A stretch of 10,746 bases of DNA from Candidatus Dadabacteria bacterium (lineage in GTDB: Bacteria > Desulfobacterota_D > UBA1144 > Nemesobacterales > UBA2774), in the NCBI GenBank assembly GCA_030632765.1, contig DAOVUC010000029.1:1-10746 (forward strand), read 5' to 3'. The notes beneath the pieces were generated by a model. It was not told the origin of the DNA. It saw only the letters and a program-made list of their open reading frames with translations, and searched no databases. The translations under genes and the position numbers were made by a program. Within the stretch, counting starts at the first letter, position 1; each line of letters opens with the position of its first letter. Positions 1-6,140 of the stretch are shown here, in pieces.

Positions 1-3
1 GGG

Positions 4-330
4 TTAGGTTTCGGTATCTTCCGGTAGGGTGAGGTTCTTTTCTCTGATTATTTCATCGGCTTGGAGGGAGTCAAGCGGGATCATATTGTCTTTGCCGCAG
101 CTAGGGCACAAGCGTCCGTCTGAGTAGGAATCGATGATGTTTATTATCCCGGCGATTGCGATGATTGCCGCGACCACAGCACCGTATATAAAGGATCCCA
201 TAAAATCTCCGCCAAACTTCAGGATTAATACTGCGAGCGCTACTTCTAGTATTCCTACATAGAGGTTGCCTGAGAGGAGGCCGTGTTTGCCTTTTCCGAT
301 GAAGTTGCATTTGGTGCAGAGTTTTTGCAT
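4..330 (-). CDS. Small zinc-ribbon membrane protein, hypothetical
   Basis: About 108 residues from the chosen ATG at 330. Seen: an N-terminal CTKC pair at residues 5-8 and a C-terminal CPSC pair just after the membrane part, which together could bind one zinc. Between them lie two hydrophobic stretches (about residues 25-42 and 48-68) separated by a short polar turn, so the Cys pairs would be brought together on one face of the membrane. An upstream in-frame ATG at 399 exists, but the 330 start puts the CTKC motif at the N-terminus, and a perfect TATAAT lies six bases before it. There is no Shine-Dalgarno. The stop is TAA at the window edge. I do not recognise a named family; function unknown. 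Confidence 0.72.
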   Translation of the reverse strand: MQKLCTKCNFIGKGKHGLLSGNLYVGILEVALAVLILKFGGDFMGSFIYGAVVAAIIAIAGIINIIDSYSDGRLCPSCGKDNMIPLDSLQADEIIREKNLTLPEDTET

Positions 331-336
331 GGGGGT

Positions 337-345
337 ATTATACCA
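337..345 (-). promoter_or_regulatory. Extended -10 promoter, probably giving a leaderless mRNA
   Basis: Read on the minus strand the sequence is TGGTATAATACCCCCATG. It has a consensus TATAAT with the TGn extension and only six bases between the hexamer and the ATG at 330. Transcription would start at or within a base or two of the start codon, which fits the missing Shine-Dalgarno. No good -35 hexamer is seen, as expected for extended -10 promoters. That the mRNA is leaderless is inferred from spacing. Confidence 0.5.
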
Positions 346-545
346 TGACCGGATTTTGAGGGTGAGTTGGTTTATGAATAAGGTTTGAAAGAAAGGCAAA
401 TGATGTATATCTACTTTTCATCACGGAAAGGTAGAAGTAGATCATCTATCAATTCTACATTTTGTGGACAAATCCCTACCTACAGTCAATCTTCACGGCA
501 TTAGTTATAAAGACAAGAGACCAGTCAAAGCAATAAAAATAAAAA

Positions 546-581
546 TTAGGGCCGCGGCGCATATATAAGCAGGATGGACAT
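546..581 (-). CDS. Possible 11-residue leader peptide inside the hairpin
   Basis: The minus-strand ATG at 581 is preceded by two GGAGG boxes, the outer one nine bases away, and is followed by ten sense codons and TAA. Most of the frame lies in the loop and the 3' arm of the GC-rich stem, so a ribosome translating it would block hairpin formation. That arrangement is typical of leader-peptide attenuators, but no regulated gene immediately downstream is obvious: the next minus-strand start is about 215 bases away and has its own promoter. Speculative. Confidence 0.25.
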   Translation of the reverse strand: MSILLIYAPRP

Positions 582-614
582 CCTCCTTTACCTCCTTTAC
601 ACGCGCCGCGGCCC
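549..614. repeat. Perfect 12-bp GC-rich inverted repeat with tandem SD/anti-SD loop
   Basis: GGGCCGCGGCGC at 549-560 pairs perfectly with GCGCCGCGGCCC at 603-614 around a 42-base loop. The loop contains CCTCCTTTA twice in tandem (582-590, 591-599), which on the plus strand resembles the anti-Shine-Dalgarno tail of 16S rRNA and on the minus strand reads AAAGGAGGTAAAGGAGGATG. On the minus strand the stem is followed by TAATTTTTATTTTTATT, a terminator-like U tract, and an 11-codon frame (581 to 546, peptide MSILLIYAPRP) runs through the 3' arm and stops with TAA at the stem base. It could be a terminator/attenuator, a small RNA, or a mobile palindrome. Confidence 0.6.
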
Positions 615-635
615 CTTTATTTCATGGTATAAAAA

Positions 636-1030
636 ATGAATTTAGCATGCCTTAAAAAATTTACAAGTGATTTTGTAAAACGTCTTATGCCGAGGCAAAT
701 AAGATGTATATCAAGCAGTATTGGCCCGTGGTCTATATGGCATTTGATGAGTATGGGCTCGACTATGAAGAAATGCTGCTGATGGCTCTGGGCACGATCG
801 CGGCTGAGACCGGGAATTTCAATATCATAATCCGTGAGTATGTATCGCAATATAACACGTCTCCCAACGGCAGGATAATGGACTATAGTTTCGACCTTTA
901 TGATCATCGGGACGACCTGGGCAATATAGGCAATCTCGACGGCGAGTGCAACCGTGGGGAAGGGGCGATTCAGCTTACCGGAAGATATAACTTCCGAGAA
1001 GTAGGCCGGGAAATTAAAGATCCCGCTTGA
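636..1030 (+). pseudogene. GH19/lysozyme-like endolysin, frameshifted and C-terminally truncated
   Basis: Cell-wall or chitin hydrolase of the lysozyme-like GH19 fold, the type common in phage endolysins. Seen: AAETGNF, matching the family's catalytic HETG-like helix, then YNTSPNGR, DLGNIGN and GEGAIQLTGRYNF, matching the family's FxGRGxIQLTGRxNY signature. The conserved N-terminal helix (DFVKRLMP) is in the frame starting with ATG 636, while the rest (EANKMYIKQYWP) is one frame away. One missing base near 690-692, in CTTATGCC/GAGGCA, explains this. The frame ends at DPA-TGA, about half the usual domain length (around 180 residues), so the C-terminal helices are missing. A shortened protein could start at ATG 704, but it would lack the first helix. 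Almost certainly not a functional full enzyme as sequenced. Confidence 0.72.
639..666 (-). promoter_or_regulatory. Candidate sigma-70 promoter for a minus-strand RNA through the hairpin
   Basis: On the minus strand TTGTAA (666-661), a 16-base spacer and TAAATT (644-639), with TGC directly before the -10 hexamer (extended -10). The predicted transcription start is near 632, so the RNA would enter the GC-rich hairpin after about 18 bases and end in its U tract, giving a product of roughly 100 nucleotides. The motif match is moderate and it overlaps the start of the lysozyme relic. Confidence 0.3.
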
Positions 1031-1062
1031 GTCGATAAATGTAAATTAACAAAGGAAGTTTC

Positions 1063-1440
1063 ATGGACGGTAGATTAGTAGAGCTCGGGGTAGGGCTGAT
1101 AGCGGCGATTATGGTAATCAGGGAAGTCCTTGGTTTTCTGGACAAGAAGAAATTTCACAACGTAGATTCACTTGAGCACGGAGCGGTAATGAGTGAACAT
1201 GTAAATGACGTAAGGTTTGCAATATTGAAAGTTAAGGACAAGGTGGATGACCTTCACGACTGGCACAATAAGACCGACGAGGATGGGGTGTTCAACTGGT
1301 ATGTCAGGCGCTCTCTTGAAGATGTAATTAAAGACCTGGGCGTTAAGATAGAGATGCAGATTGGAGTACAGACCAAAATCCTCCAGCATATGCAGAGGAT
1401 GGAAGAGCATTACAGAGAGAAGGCCGAAAAGGGCAGGTAG
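1063..1440 (+). CDS. Membrane-anchored coiled-coil protein, phage holin/spanin-like
   Basis: 125 residues with a good AAAGGAAG ribosome binding site before ATG 1063. Seen: one N-terminal hydrophobic helix (about residues 5-25, rich in L, I, V and A) followed by a basic DKKK stop-transfer patch, then a long charged, predominantly helical region with heptad-like spacing of hydrophobics toward the C-terminus (about residues 80-120). It starts 32 bases after the lysozyme relic on the same strand. Phage lysis cassettes pair an endolysin with small membrane proteins of this shape, so a holin- or spanin-like role is an inference from position and topology. No family-specific motif is recognised. It ends 20 bases from the convergent acyl-CoA synthetase, with no clear terminator between. 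Confidence 0.7.
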   Translation: MDGRLVELGVGLIAAIMVIREVLGFLDKKKFHNVDSLEHGAVMSEHVNDVRFAILKVKDKVDDLHDWHNKTDEDGVFNWYVRRSLEDVIKDLGVKIEMQIGVQTKILQHMQRMEEHYREKAEKGR

Positions 1441-1460
1441 TAGTTGGCTTTACAATCTCT

Positions 1461-2981
1461 TTAGTCTTTAGGCAGCAGGTCATACAACTTTTTATGATTG
1501 ATTTTGCCGCTTGAGGTAAGGGGCATCTCTTCTATGAAATAAATTTTAGCCGGTACTTTGTACTCAGCAATCTGAGTCGCGGTGAATTCTTTTAAATCTC
1601 CCTCTTTTAGAGTGGATCCATCTTTTTTAACCACAAAAGCTACAGGCACGTGGCCTTCCTCGGCATCTTCTACGCCAATCACAGCTGCTTCCTTAACATC
1701 CGGGTTTTTGTATAGAGCCTGCTCAACTTCAGCGGGCGTAATATTCGAAGTGTTCCGAATGATTATGTCTTTAATCCGGCCCGAGTAATAAATTGTGCCC
1801 CCGCTGTCTCTAAAAGCTAAGTCCCCTGTCTTAAACCATCCGTCTTCAAGCACCTTTTCAGTCTCTTCTTCGTTTTTCCAATATCCGGGAGTCACCATCT
1901 GACCCTTCACCCATATCTCTCCAACTTCACCATCCTCTACATCATTCCCGTCTTTAGAGACCAACCTAATCTCGACCCCCGGTAGGACGGTACCTATAGA
2001 ACCTTTGCCCTCTGTGTCGAGCCCTCTATTAATAGTTAGCCATATGGCCTCTGTCATGCCGTAGCCTAGCTGAATGACTAGCCCACAATGGTCATAAAAA
2101 CTTTGTTGAAACGCGCTCGGGAGTGAGTCGCCGCCTGTGTATATCCCGCGCAAAGACCCGAACGTATCTTTGTTTGTAAGCCCGGAGTCCAGGATTTTTA
2201 CGTATACGTCAATGTGAGTAGTAAGCAGAGTAGGGCGCTCGTTCACAAGAGCGGGTATGCACCTGTCCAGCTTAAATCCTTCATCCAGGATTACGGTTGC
2301 CCCTTTATAAAGTGCTGAGAATGTTTCAAGGAATCCGCTTATATGCACCAGGGGGTCCATGACCAGCACTCTGTCATTTTCGTTTATATCATCAAGCGCG
2401 CGGGATGTGGAATCCAGAATTCCATCGACCGACGCATAGCTATGGACTACACCCTTGGGCTCTCCTGTAGAACCTGATGTGTATAGAATTACAGCGGGGT
2501 CGTCAACGTCAATTTCTCGCTCAATATATTGCCCGGCGGGACCAAGGAGAGTATAAAAGTTGCTATATCCCTCTCTTGGCATAACTCCATTTAAATAGAT
2601 CTTTTTCACAGAGGTTTTTGAAAGATCAATTTCATTTAGGAGATGTAATTTCTCAAGTTCGATGATGAGACACCTTGCCTCTGAATTTATGAGCGTTCTT
2701 TCAAGCTCGGGAGCGGCGTAACGTCTGTTTAGCGGCATTGCCACAGCGCCTGATTTAAAGCAGGCAAGGTATGTGATCAATATTTCAAAACCATTTGGGA
2801 GCATAAACGCAACCGGCTCTCCCTTTAGTTCCATAGCCGTGAACCAGGTCGACATGTGACGGGAAAGCAGTTCGAGATCCCCATAGGTATAAACCTCATC
2901 CTTGAACTTCATTGCAATTGCGTCCAGGTTTCTCTCTAAAGTGAAATCTATAATGTTTTCTATTCTATTTGAGTCGCTCAT
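1461..2981 (-). CDS. Acyl-CoA synthetase (AMP-forming), class I adenylate-forming enzyme
   Basis: 506 residues, full length for a fatty- or aryl-CoA ligase. The family activates a carboxylic acid with ATP to an acyl-adenylate, then transfers it to CoA. Seen in order: phosphate loop YTSGSTGEPKG at residues 167-177, GYGMTE at 306-311, WFKTGD at 382-387 with the ribose-binding Asp, the hinge GRIKD at 401-405 followed by TPAEVE, and the C-terminal PLTSSGKI near 487-494 with the catalytic Lys. The hinge loop reads IIRNTSNITP, where many relatives have a Gly. The acid substrate cannot be read from sequence. ATG 2981 has no Shine-Dalgarno within 20 bases; a weak start signal or a leaderless message is possible. 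No CoA-pathway genes lie beside it. Confidence 0.95.
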   Translation of the reverse strand: MSDSNRIENIIDFTLERNLDAIAMKFKDEVYTYGDLELLSRHMSTWFTAMELKGEPVAFMLPNGFEILITYLACFKSGAVAMPLNRRYAAPELERTLINSEARCLIIELEKLHLLNEIDLSKTSVKKIYLNGVMPREGYSNFYTLLGPAGQYIEREIDVDDPAVILYTSGSTGEPKGVVHSYASVDGILDSTSRALDDINENDRVLVMDPLVHISGFLETFSALYKGATVILDEGFKLDRCIPALVNERPTLLTTHIDVYVKILDSGLTNKDTFGSLRGIYTGGDSLPSAFQQSFYDHCGLVIQLGYGMTEAIWLTINRGLDTEGKGSIGTVLPGVEIRLVSKDGNDVEDGEVGEIWVKGQMVTPGYWKNEEETEKVLEDGWFKTGDLAFRDSGGTIYYSGRIKDIIIRNTSNITPAEVEQALYKNPDVKEAAVIGVEDAEEGHVPVAFVVKKDGSTLKEGDLKEFTATQIAEYKVPAKIYFIEEMPLTSSGKINHKKLYDLLPKD

Positions 2982-3033
2982 TTGGTGTGTAATGTTAACA
3001 GGAACGGGCGGATTTTGGTAGAAATTCTGAATA

Positions 3034-3446
3034 TTAATTTAGAGGGAGTATGGGAGTGCATGAAAAATCAAACGGGCCCCCGCCGTTTAACAGAGCTACG
3101 CCGATAAATTCATTGCTTGCGAGAATCTCCTCACCAACAACCTCGCCTGTCTCTGATCTGAGGTCGCATTCGAGGTTGAAACAAAAGTCTACTCGGCTGC
3201 AGTCGCTTGGGTTTATCTCTAAAAGCGCATCAAGAGGCGCTGGGATTCCACCAATTTGAGTAGTCAGCACGCAGTCAAAAGAGTTGCATATCTGCTTAAT
3301 CCCGTCATTCGGGCATTCCTGAAAAGCTAGGAGGAAGTTGTTGTCATCTACAAGCTCTATGCAAGAGTTGCCCCCCCACTGTCACAAGCCGCAAAGCAAA
3401 AAATCAAGAGCATCGGGATGAATAGAAGAGGGTTCTTGCTTTGCAT
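3034..3446 (-). pseudogene. Cys-rich lipoprotein, frame interrupted at a G7 tract
   Basis: ATG 3446 opens a classic lipoprotein signal: a short basic N-terminus, a hydrophobic core with LLIFCF, and the lipobox FAAC with the lipidated Cys at residue 21. After CDSGG the frame runs into seven Gs (3371-3377, minus strand) and stops eight codons on from the Cys. Shifting by one base in the tract (as if eight Gs were present) opens a frame to TAA at 3034 with no stop, giving about 137 residues. The mature part would carry eight further cysteines (NSC, EC, IC, DC, DC, FC, EC, SC), probably disulfides in the periplasm or on the surface. Family not recognised. The join is my reconstruction; an assembly indel, phase variation or true decay are all possible. 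No Shine-Dalgarno before ATG 3446. Confidence 0.68.
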
Positions 3447-3536
3447 AGTACTACTGTCTATGATTCTTCATGATATATCTATAATTATTTCCAAAGATAT
3501 TAGTACGGCTAAAGGTAAACTGGGATACTACTTGTT

Positions 3537-3920
3537 TTAATCATCTTCCTCGATCCATGTAATCGCCTGGTCGAATTCTGCGTTGTGGAATACTTTTACA
3601 AGACCCGAGACCGACATAGTTTCAATCGCGAATCCGAATATCCTTCCCGCCTTTTTGATCCAGTTCACATCTGTGACAATAGCGATCTTCTCCCACGCTG
3701 TAATATGGGCGAGTCCCACCTTTGCGTCGTCCCACATCGCCCCCGCTTCAAACCCCTCAAACTCGTCGCCCAGATGATAAAGCAGGCGTACTTTATCGTT
3801 ATTTTTGAGTTTCTCTTCCACAGCCGGGATAAGGACTGTTTCGTAGTCCTTAGATGTTACCTTTCCCTTGGCTGTAAATCCCAAAGCATTATCCGGTAGT
3901 CCTTCTATTGTCTCTAACAT
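3537..3920 (-). CDS. SpoIIAA/STAS-like domain protein
   Basis: 127 residues, the normal size of the SpoIIAA-like (STAS/SEC14-type) single-domain family. Seen: the N-terminal strand and turn with GFTAKGKVTSKDYETVLIP, a central RLLYHL strand followed by the acidic DEFEGFEAGAMWDD segment, WEKIAIVTD, and a C-terminal VKVFHNAEFDQAITWI helix, all in the family's order. Members are small soluble proteins of unclear role; some are thought to bind lipid or act in regulation. A strong GGGAGGAG ribosome binding site lies four bases before ATG 3920. It follows the NTF2-like fragment on the same strand with a 25-base gap, so the two may be co-transcribed. Confidence 0.85.
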   Translation of the reverse strand: MLETIEGLPDNALGFTAKGKVTSKDYETVLIPAVEEKLKNNDKVRLLYHLGDEFEGFEAGAMWDDAKVGLAHITAWEKIAIVTDVNWIKKAGRIFGFAIETMSVSGLVKVFHNAEFDQAITWIEEDD

Positions 3921-3945
3921 TGCTCCTCCCTCAGATGGTTGCTAA

Positions 3946-4164
3946 CTATATAATACAATAAAATTGGCAAGAGTTGGGATTTTTTTTTATTTCCGGAGAG
4001 TTTTTCTTCTCCAAAATCTTCTTGCTAAAATCATCCAAATTTCCGGAGCTGCCGTTCCCATCGAATGTGAAGTTAGGATCAAAATATTCTTCGAGAACCT
4101 GCAAGTCATTATCATTTTCACAAAGCATATTTGTGACATGTTTAACAAGGTCAATATTGTTCAT
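3946..4164 (-). CDS. Short NTF2/SnoaL-like protein, probably truncated
   Basis: 72 residues from ATG 4164, chosen because GGGAGGGAG sits five bases upstream; an ATG at 4197 lacks such a site. Seen: an amphipathic helix (DLVKHVTNML), then LEEYFDPNFTFDGNG, which resembles the start of the NTF2/SnoaL fold where a helix leads into the first strand of the cone. The family is usually 110-140 residues, so the sheet is missing. The tail passes through a nine-base A run (minus strand, 3980-3988) and reads NPNSCQFYCII, which looks out of frame. The run may be a frameshift site, but neither alternative frame gives a recognisable continuation. Family assignment is tentative. Confidence 0.45.
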   Translation of the reverse strand: MNNIDLVKHVTNMLCENDNDLQVLEEYFDPNFTFDGNGSSGNLDDFSKKILEKKNSPEIKKNPNSCQFYCII

Positions 4165-4493
4165 AACTCCCTCCCAGGAAAGAATCTTTAGCTTCATATT
4201 ACAATAAAGTTGAGGATGATAATAGTTTTTCCGCTACACTATGGTCAATGCCGATTTAAGTTGGAATGCGGATAGCATCCGCAGGCATACGGTTTCTAAG
4301 GTGCGTCAATGGATAAGAGGGACTTCGTAGCTTATATATTGCAGGGGAGATGTGCAGAACTCCTATGGGAGCACGCCCTGCGTGCAAAAAAGGGTGTATA
4401 TGCTCCCGTATTTCTATATACTATCTTTAACTTCATATAGAATAGCTACACTCGATCAAATTTCGAAGATCACAAATAGAGGGGGTTATCACT
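4165..4493. other. Gene-poor stretch with repeat copy 1 and competing hairpins
   Basis: No full gene seen. It holds repeat copy 1 (4255-4282) inside a 29-codon open frame (4241-4330, ATG to TAG). It also holds two mutually exclusive hairpins that share GCA 4371-4373: GCACGC/GCGTGC at 4371-4376 and 4380-4385, followed by six As, and GGGAGCA/TGCTCCC at 4367-4373 and 4401-4407. The glutathione S-transferase promoter must lie in the AT-rich 4408-4478, but no clear pair of hexamers stands out. Confidence 0.45.
4255..4282 (+). repeat. Dispersed 28-base repeat with GCGGATAGCATCCGC palindrome, copy 1
   Basis: TTTAAGTTGGAAT followed by the 15-base palindrome (4268-4282: GCGGAT, AGC, ATCCGC). The 28 bases are identical to those at 5369-5396, and similarity continues for about 20 bases downstream. 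In this copy the reading frame is MVNADLSWNADSIRRHT. Confidence 0.85.
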
Positions 4494-4496
4494 ATT
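4479..4496 (+). promoter_or_regulatory. Ribosome binding site that decides a non-ATG (ATT) start
   Basis: GAGGGGG at 4479-4485 is eight bases before ATT 4494. There is no ATG, GTG or TTG between the upstream in-frame stop at 4443 and the TTG at 4557, and that TTG would remove the enzyme's active-site segment. ATT (infC-type rare start), or an ATG lost by one substitution, is the best reading. Confidence 0.55.
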
Positions 4497-5261
4497 TCAA
4501 AAACTGTTCTCAATATCTTTGCTAATTCGCACTTTTGCGAGAAGGCGCGCTGGGCGTTGGACTATCACGGCATTGAATATGAGATTTGCTATCTCCCGCC
4601 TGGTCTCCATAGCTTCACAGCTAAGAAACTCGGAGCCCCGGGCACGTCTCTCCCCATTTTGGTAGCTGACGGGCAAGTTGTGCAGGGCTCGAGCAATATT
4701 ATTGACTGGGCGGAAGCCCAAAGCACTGCGGTATCGATACGTCTGACTCCAAATACAAATATTGATGCTTGCCGAGAACTGGAAAAACGCCTCGATGATG
4801 TCGCGGGCGTGCATGTGCGTCGCTACTACTATTCTGAAGCCCTCATCGATCATCCGGAGATTGTCCGGCAGGTCTTTGCCAACGACTTATCGTTCTTTAA
4901 AAAATTGGTTTTATATGGGACATGGGGTGTGGTTCGTAAGCTAATGATTGACCTCATGGATCTGGGACCGGAGCAGGGTAGGGAATCCAGGAAAATCATT
5001 GAGAAGGAACTTGCCTGGATCGACAGCCTGATATCTGACGGCAGGCGTTTTCTGGTTGGAGATAAATTTTCGCGAGCAGACGTGACCGCAGCAAGCCTGC
5101 TAGCTCCTCTGGCAATACCTAACGAGCATCCTACCTATGCCAAGCTAAAGTTGCCTCCACACATGACTGCGGATTTGGCAATCTGGGAAGACCGTCCGTC
5201 AATCAAGTGGGTGAATGAGATCTATAGTCAATATCGCCAATGCATGCCTGACGTAGACTAA
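4494..5261 (+). CDS. Glutathione S-transferase family protein
   Basis: 255 residues if it starts at ATT 4494. Two-domain GST: an N-terminal thioredoxin fold and an all-helical C-terminal domain; the family conjugates or reduces substrates with glutathione in the cytosol. Seen (numbered from 4494): active-site region NSHFCEKARWAL at 11-22, cis-proline loop TSLPIL at 51-56, the glutathione gamma-glutamyl binding GSSNIIDW at 65-72, and the C-terminal fold box GDKFSRADVTAAS with the capping Ser and Asp. The SHFC motif lies upstream of the first standard start codon (TTG 4557), so a start there would give an N-terminally clipped, probably inactive protein. It stands alone, flanked on both sides by copies of the same 28-base repeat in direct orientation, which hints at a mobile or duplicated segment. 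Confidence 0.87.
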   Translation: MSKTVLNIFANSHFCEKARWALDYHGIEYEICYLPPGLHSFTAKKLGAPGTSLPILVADGQVVQGSSNIIDWAEAQSTAVSIRLTPNTNIDACRELEKRLDDVAGVHVRRYYYSEALIDHPEIVRQVFANDLSFFKKLVLYGTWGVVRKLMIDLMDLGPEQGRESRKIIEKELAWIDSLISDGRRFLVGDKFSRADVTAASLLAPLAIPNEHPTYAKLKLPPHMTADLAIWEDRPSIKWVNEIYSQYRQCMPDVD

Positions 5262-5596
5262 GTTAACTTTCAGGAATTATAGATTGAATTTTAGGGCTAC
5301 TGGAAACAAAAAATAGAGCCTGAGCCCACCTTTGAGGATTTGTACTGCTCACCTTTTGTCAAACTCGGTTTAAGTTGGAATGCGGATAGCATCCGCCGGC
5401 GTACAATTGCTAAGATACTTCTGCTGGGTTTAAGGTCGATTTTTGAACTCAAAATATTCATTTATTTCCGAGCGAACCTTTCAAATATTAGCGGCTTTAT
5501 GAACATGAGCCGGGGGAGCCTTACGGTTCCTATCGGCTTGGGTTGTACGTGAAACGGTGGGTCAGGTGCTTAGGGTCTTGGTTTTTCAAGTGATTA
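5262..5596. other. Gene-poor stretch with repeat copy 2 and a structured GC-rich patch
   Basis: No gene supported. A plus-strand frame to 5552 contains repeat copy 2 and reads GLSWNADSIRRRTIAKI, parallel to copy 1, but its remainder is low-complexity and lacks a ribosome binding site. At 5491-5538 three mutually complementary segments occur: CGGCT (5492-5496), AGCCG (5508-5512) and CGGCT (5534-5538). GAGCCG at 5507 can also pair with CGGTTC at 5524. Nothing else recognised. Confidence 0.4.
5369..5396 (+). repeat. Dispersed 28-base repeat, copy 2
   Basis: Identical over 28 bases to 4255-4282, in the same orientation, with the palindrome at 5382-5396. Downstream differences from copy 1 in the shared frame are AGG/CGG (both Arg), CAT/CGT (His/Arg), ACG/ACA (both Thr), GTT/ATT (Val/Ile), TCT/GCT (Ser/Ala) and GTG/ATA (Val/Ile), a pattern more like related coding sequence than a plain palindrome. 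Confidence 0.85.
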
Positions 5597-6079
5597 TCAC
5601 AATGATCCCGGAACTTGGTTGTGTCCGGCCGCTATCCAGTCGATGAATAGCGATGACTCTGTGAATCCCCCAATATCCGCTACACCTTCTAGCACAACCA
5701 CTTTAAAAATTACCGAACCGCTTTTCTGCTTTACACTTGTTAGCTCAACCACCACATTTTTAGCTCCATCTTTGTTCAACACGGAAAGAGTAGCGTTTGG
5801 CGGGTCTGCTTTGTAGTTATCGACCCCCTTATTTCATGACTCTACAAATTTCTCAAGCGAGAGATGCCCTGCTACTCGATCCGGACGGTCTGAGAAATAG
5901 ATTACGTTCGGTACTCCGTTTAATGTCAAAGTATCCCCATCCAACGAACCCGACGTCCCGCTTATAACAAATAGATAACCTGGGTTCTTAGAATCGTCGA
6001 TTACATGCTCAGCGAATACCAAGCCGGGAAGGAGCGTTAACATCACGGCAAATATTCCTAATATAGTTGCATATCTCAT
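5597..6079 (-). pseudogene. Secreted hypothetical protein with in-frame TGA at a probable Trp codon
   Basis: ATG 6079 with CAGGAG eight bases upstream. Residues 1-23 form a Sec signal peptide ending VFA|EHV. The body contains GTLxG-like SGSLDGDTLTLNGV, the FSDRPDRVAGH motif, KFVES, then TGA at 5836-5834, and in the same frame NKGVDNYKADPPNATLS and VVVELT...VLEGV...SSLFIDW up to TGA at 5599-5597. From memory, exported proteins with the SDRP-AGH motif usually have FVxxWxxG here, so the TGA replaces a Trp and the two halves are one gene of about 160 codons. Function unknown; periplasmic or extracellular. A one-base nonsense change (TGG to TGA), readthrough, or sequencing error could explain it. 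The terminal TGA is followed at once by TAA. Confidence 0.75.
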
Positions 6080-6140
6080 AGCTATATCTCCTGATTCTTT
6101 AATATATGGCTTAAGATGAAATCTATTACATCCTTATTAT

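Larger units (their letters stand above)
331..635. other. Intergenic region with two structured elements
   Basis: No convincing protein gene longer than a leader peptide. It holds the extended -10 promoter of the upstream minus-strand gene, a pair of mutually exclusive hairpins at 401-446 (CTACTTTTC at 411-419 pairs with GAAAGGTAG at 426-434; alternatively ATCTACTT at 409-416 pairs with AAGTAGAT at 435-442), and the long GC-rich hairpin at 549-614. The stretch 447-548 shows nothing I can name. Confidence 0.5.

Noticed and set aside
1441..1460. Bidirectional terminator between the convergent genes
   Set aside because: Only 20 bases and no stem found there.
3585..3899. Plus-strand frame opposite the STAS-like gene
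   Set aside because: Antisense shadow; the minus-strand frame has family motifs and a strong ribosome binding site.
4497..4853. 118-codon minus-strand frame opposite the GST
   Set aside because: It is the antisense of a clearly recognisable GST domain and has no family motif.
5507..5529. GAGCCG...CGGTTC resembling the base stem of a group II intron domain V
   Set aside because: The segment is only 23 bases against the usual 34, lacks the bulge and upper stem, and no maturase or domain VI is nearby.
5340..5552. 70-codon plus-strand frame after the GST
   Set aside because: No ribosome binding site, composition unlike a protein beyond the repeat-derived segment; treated as part of the repeat region.
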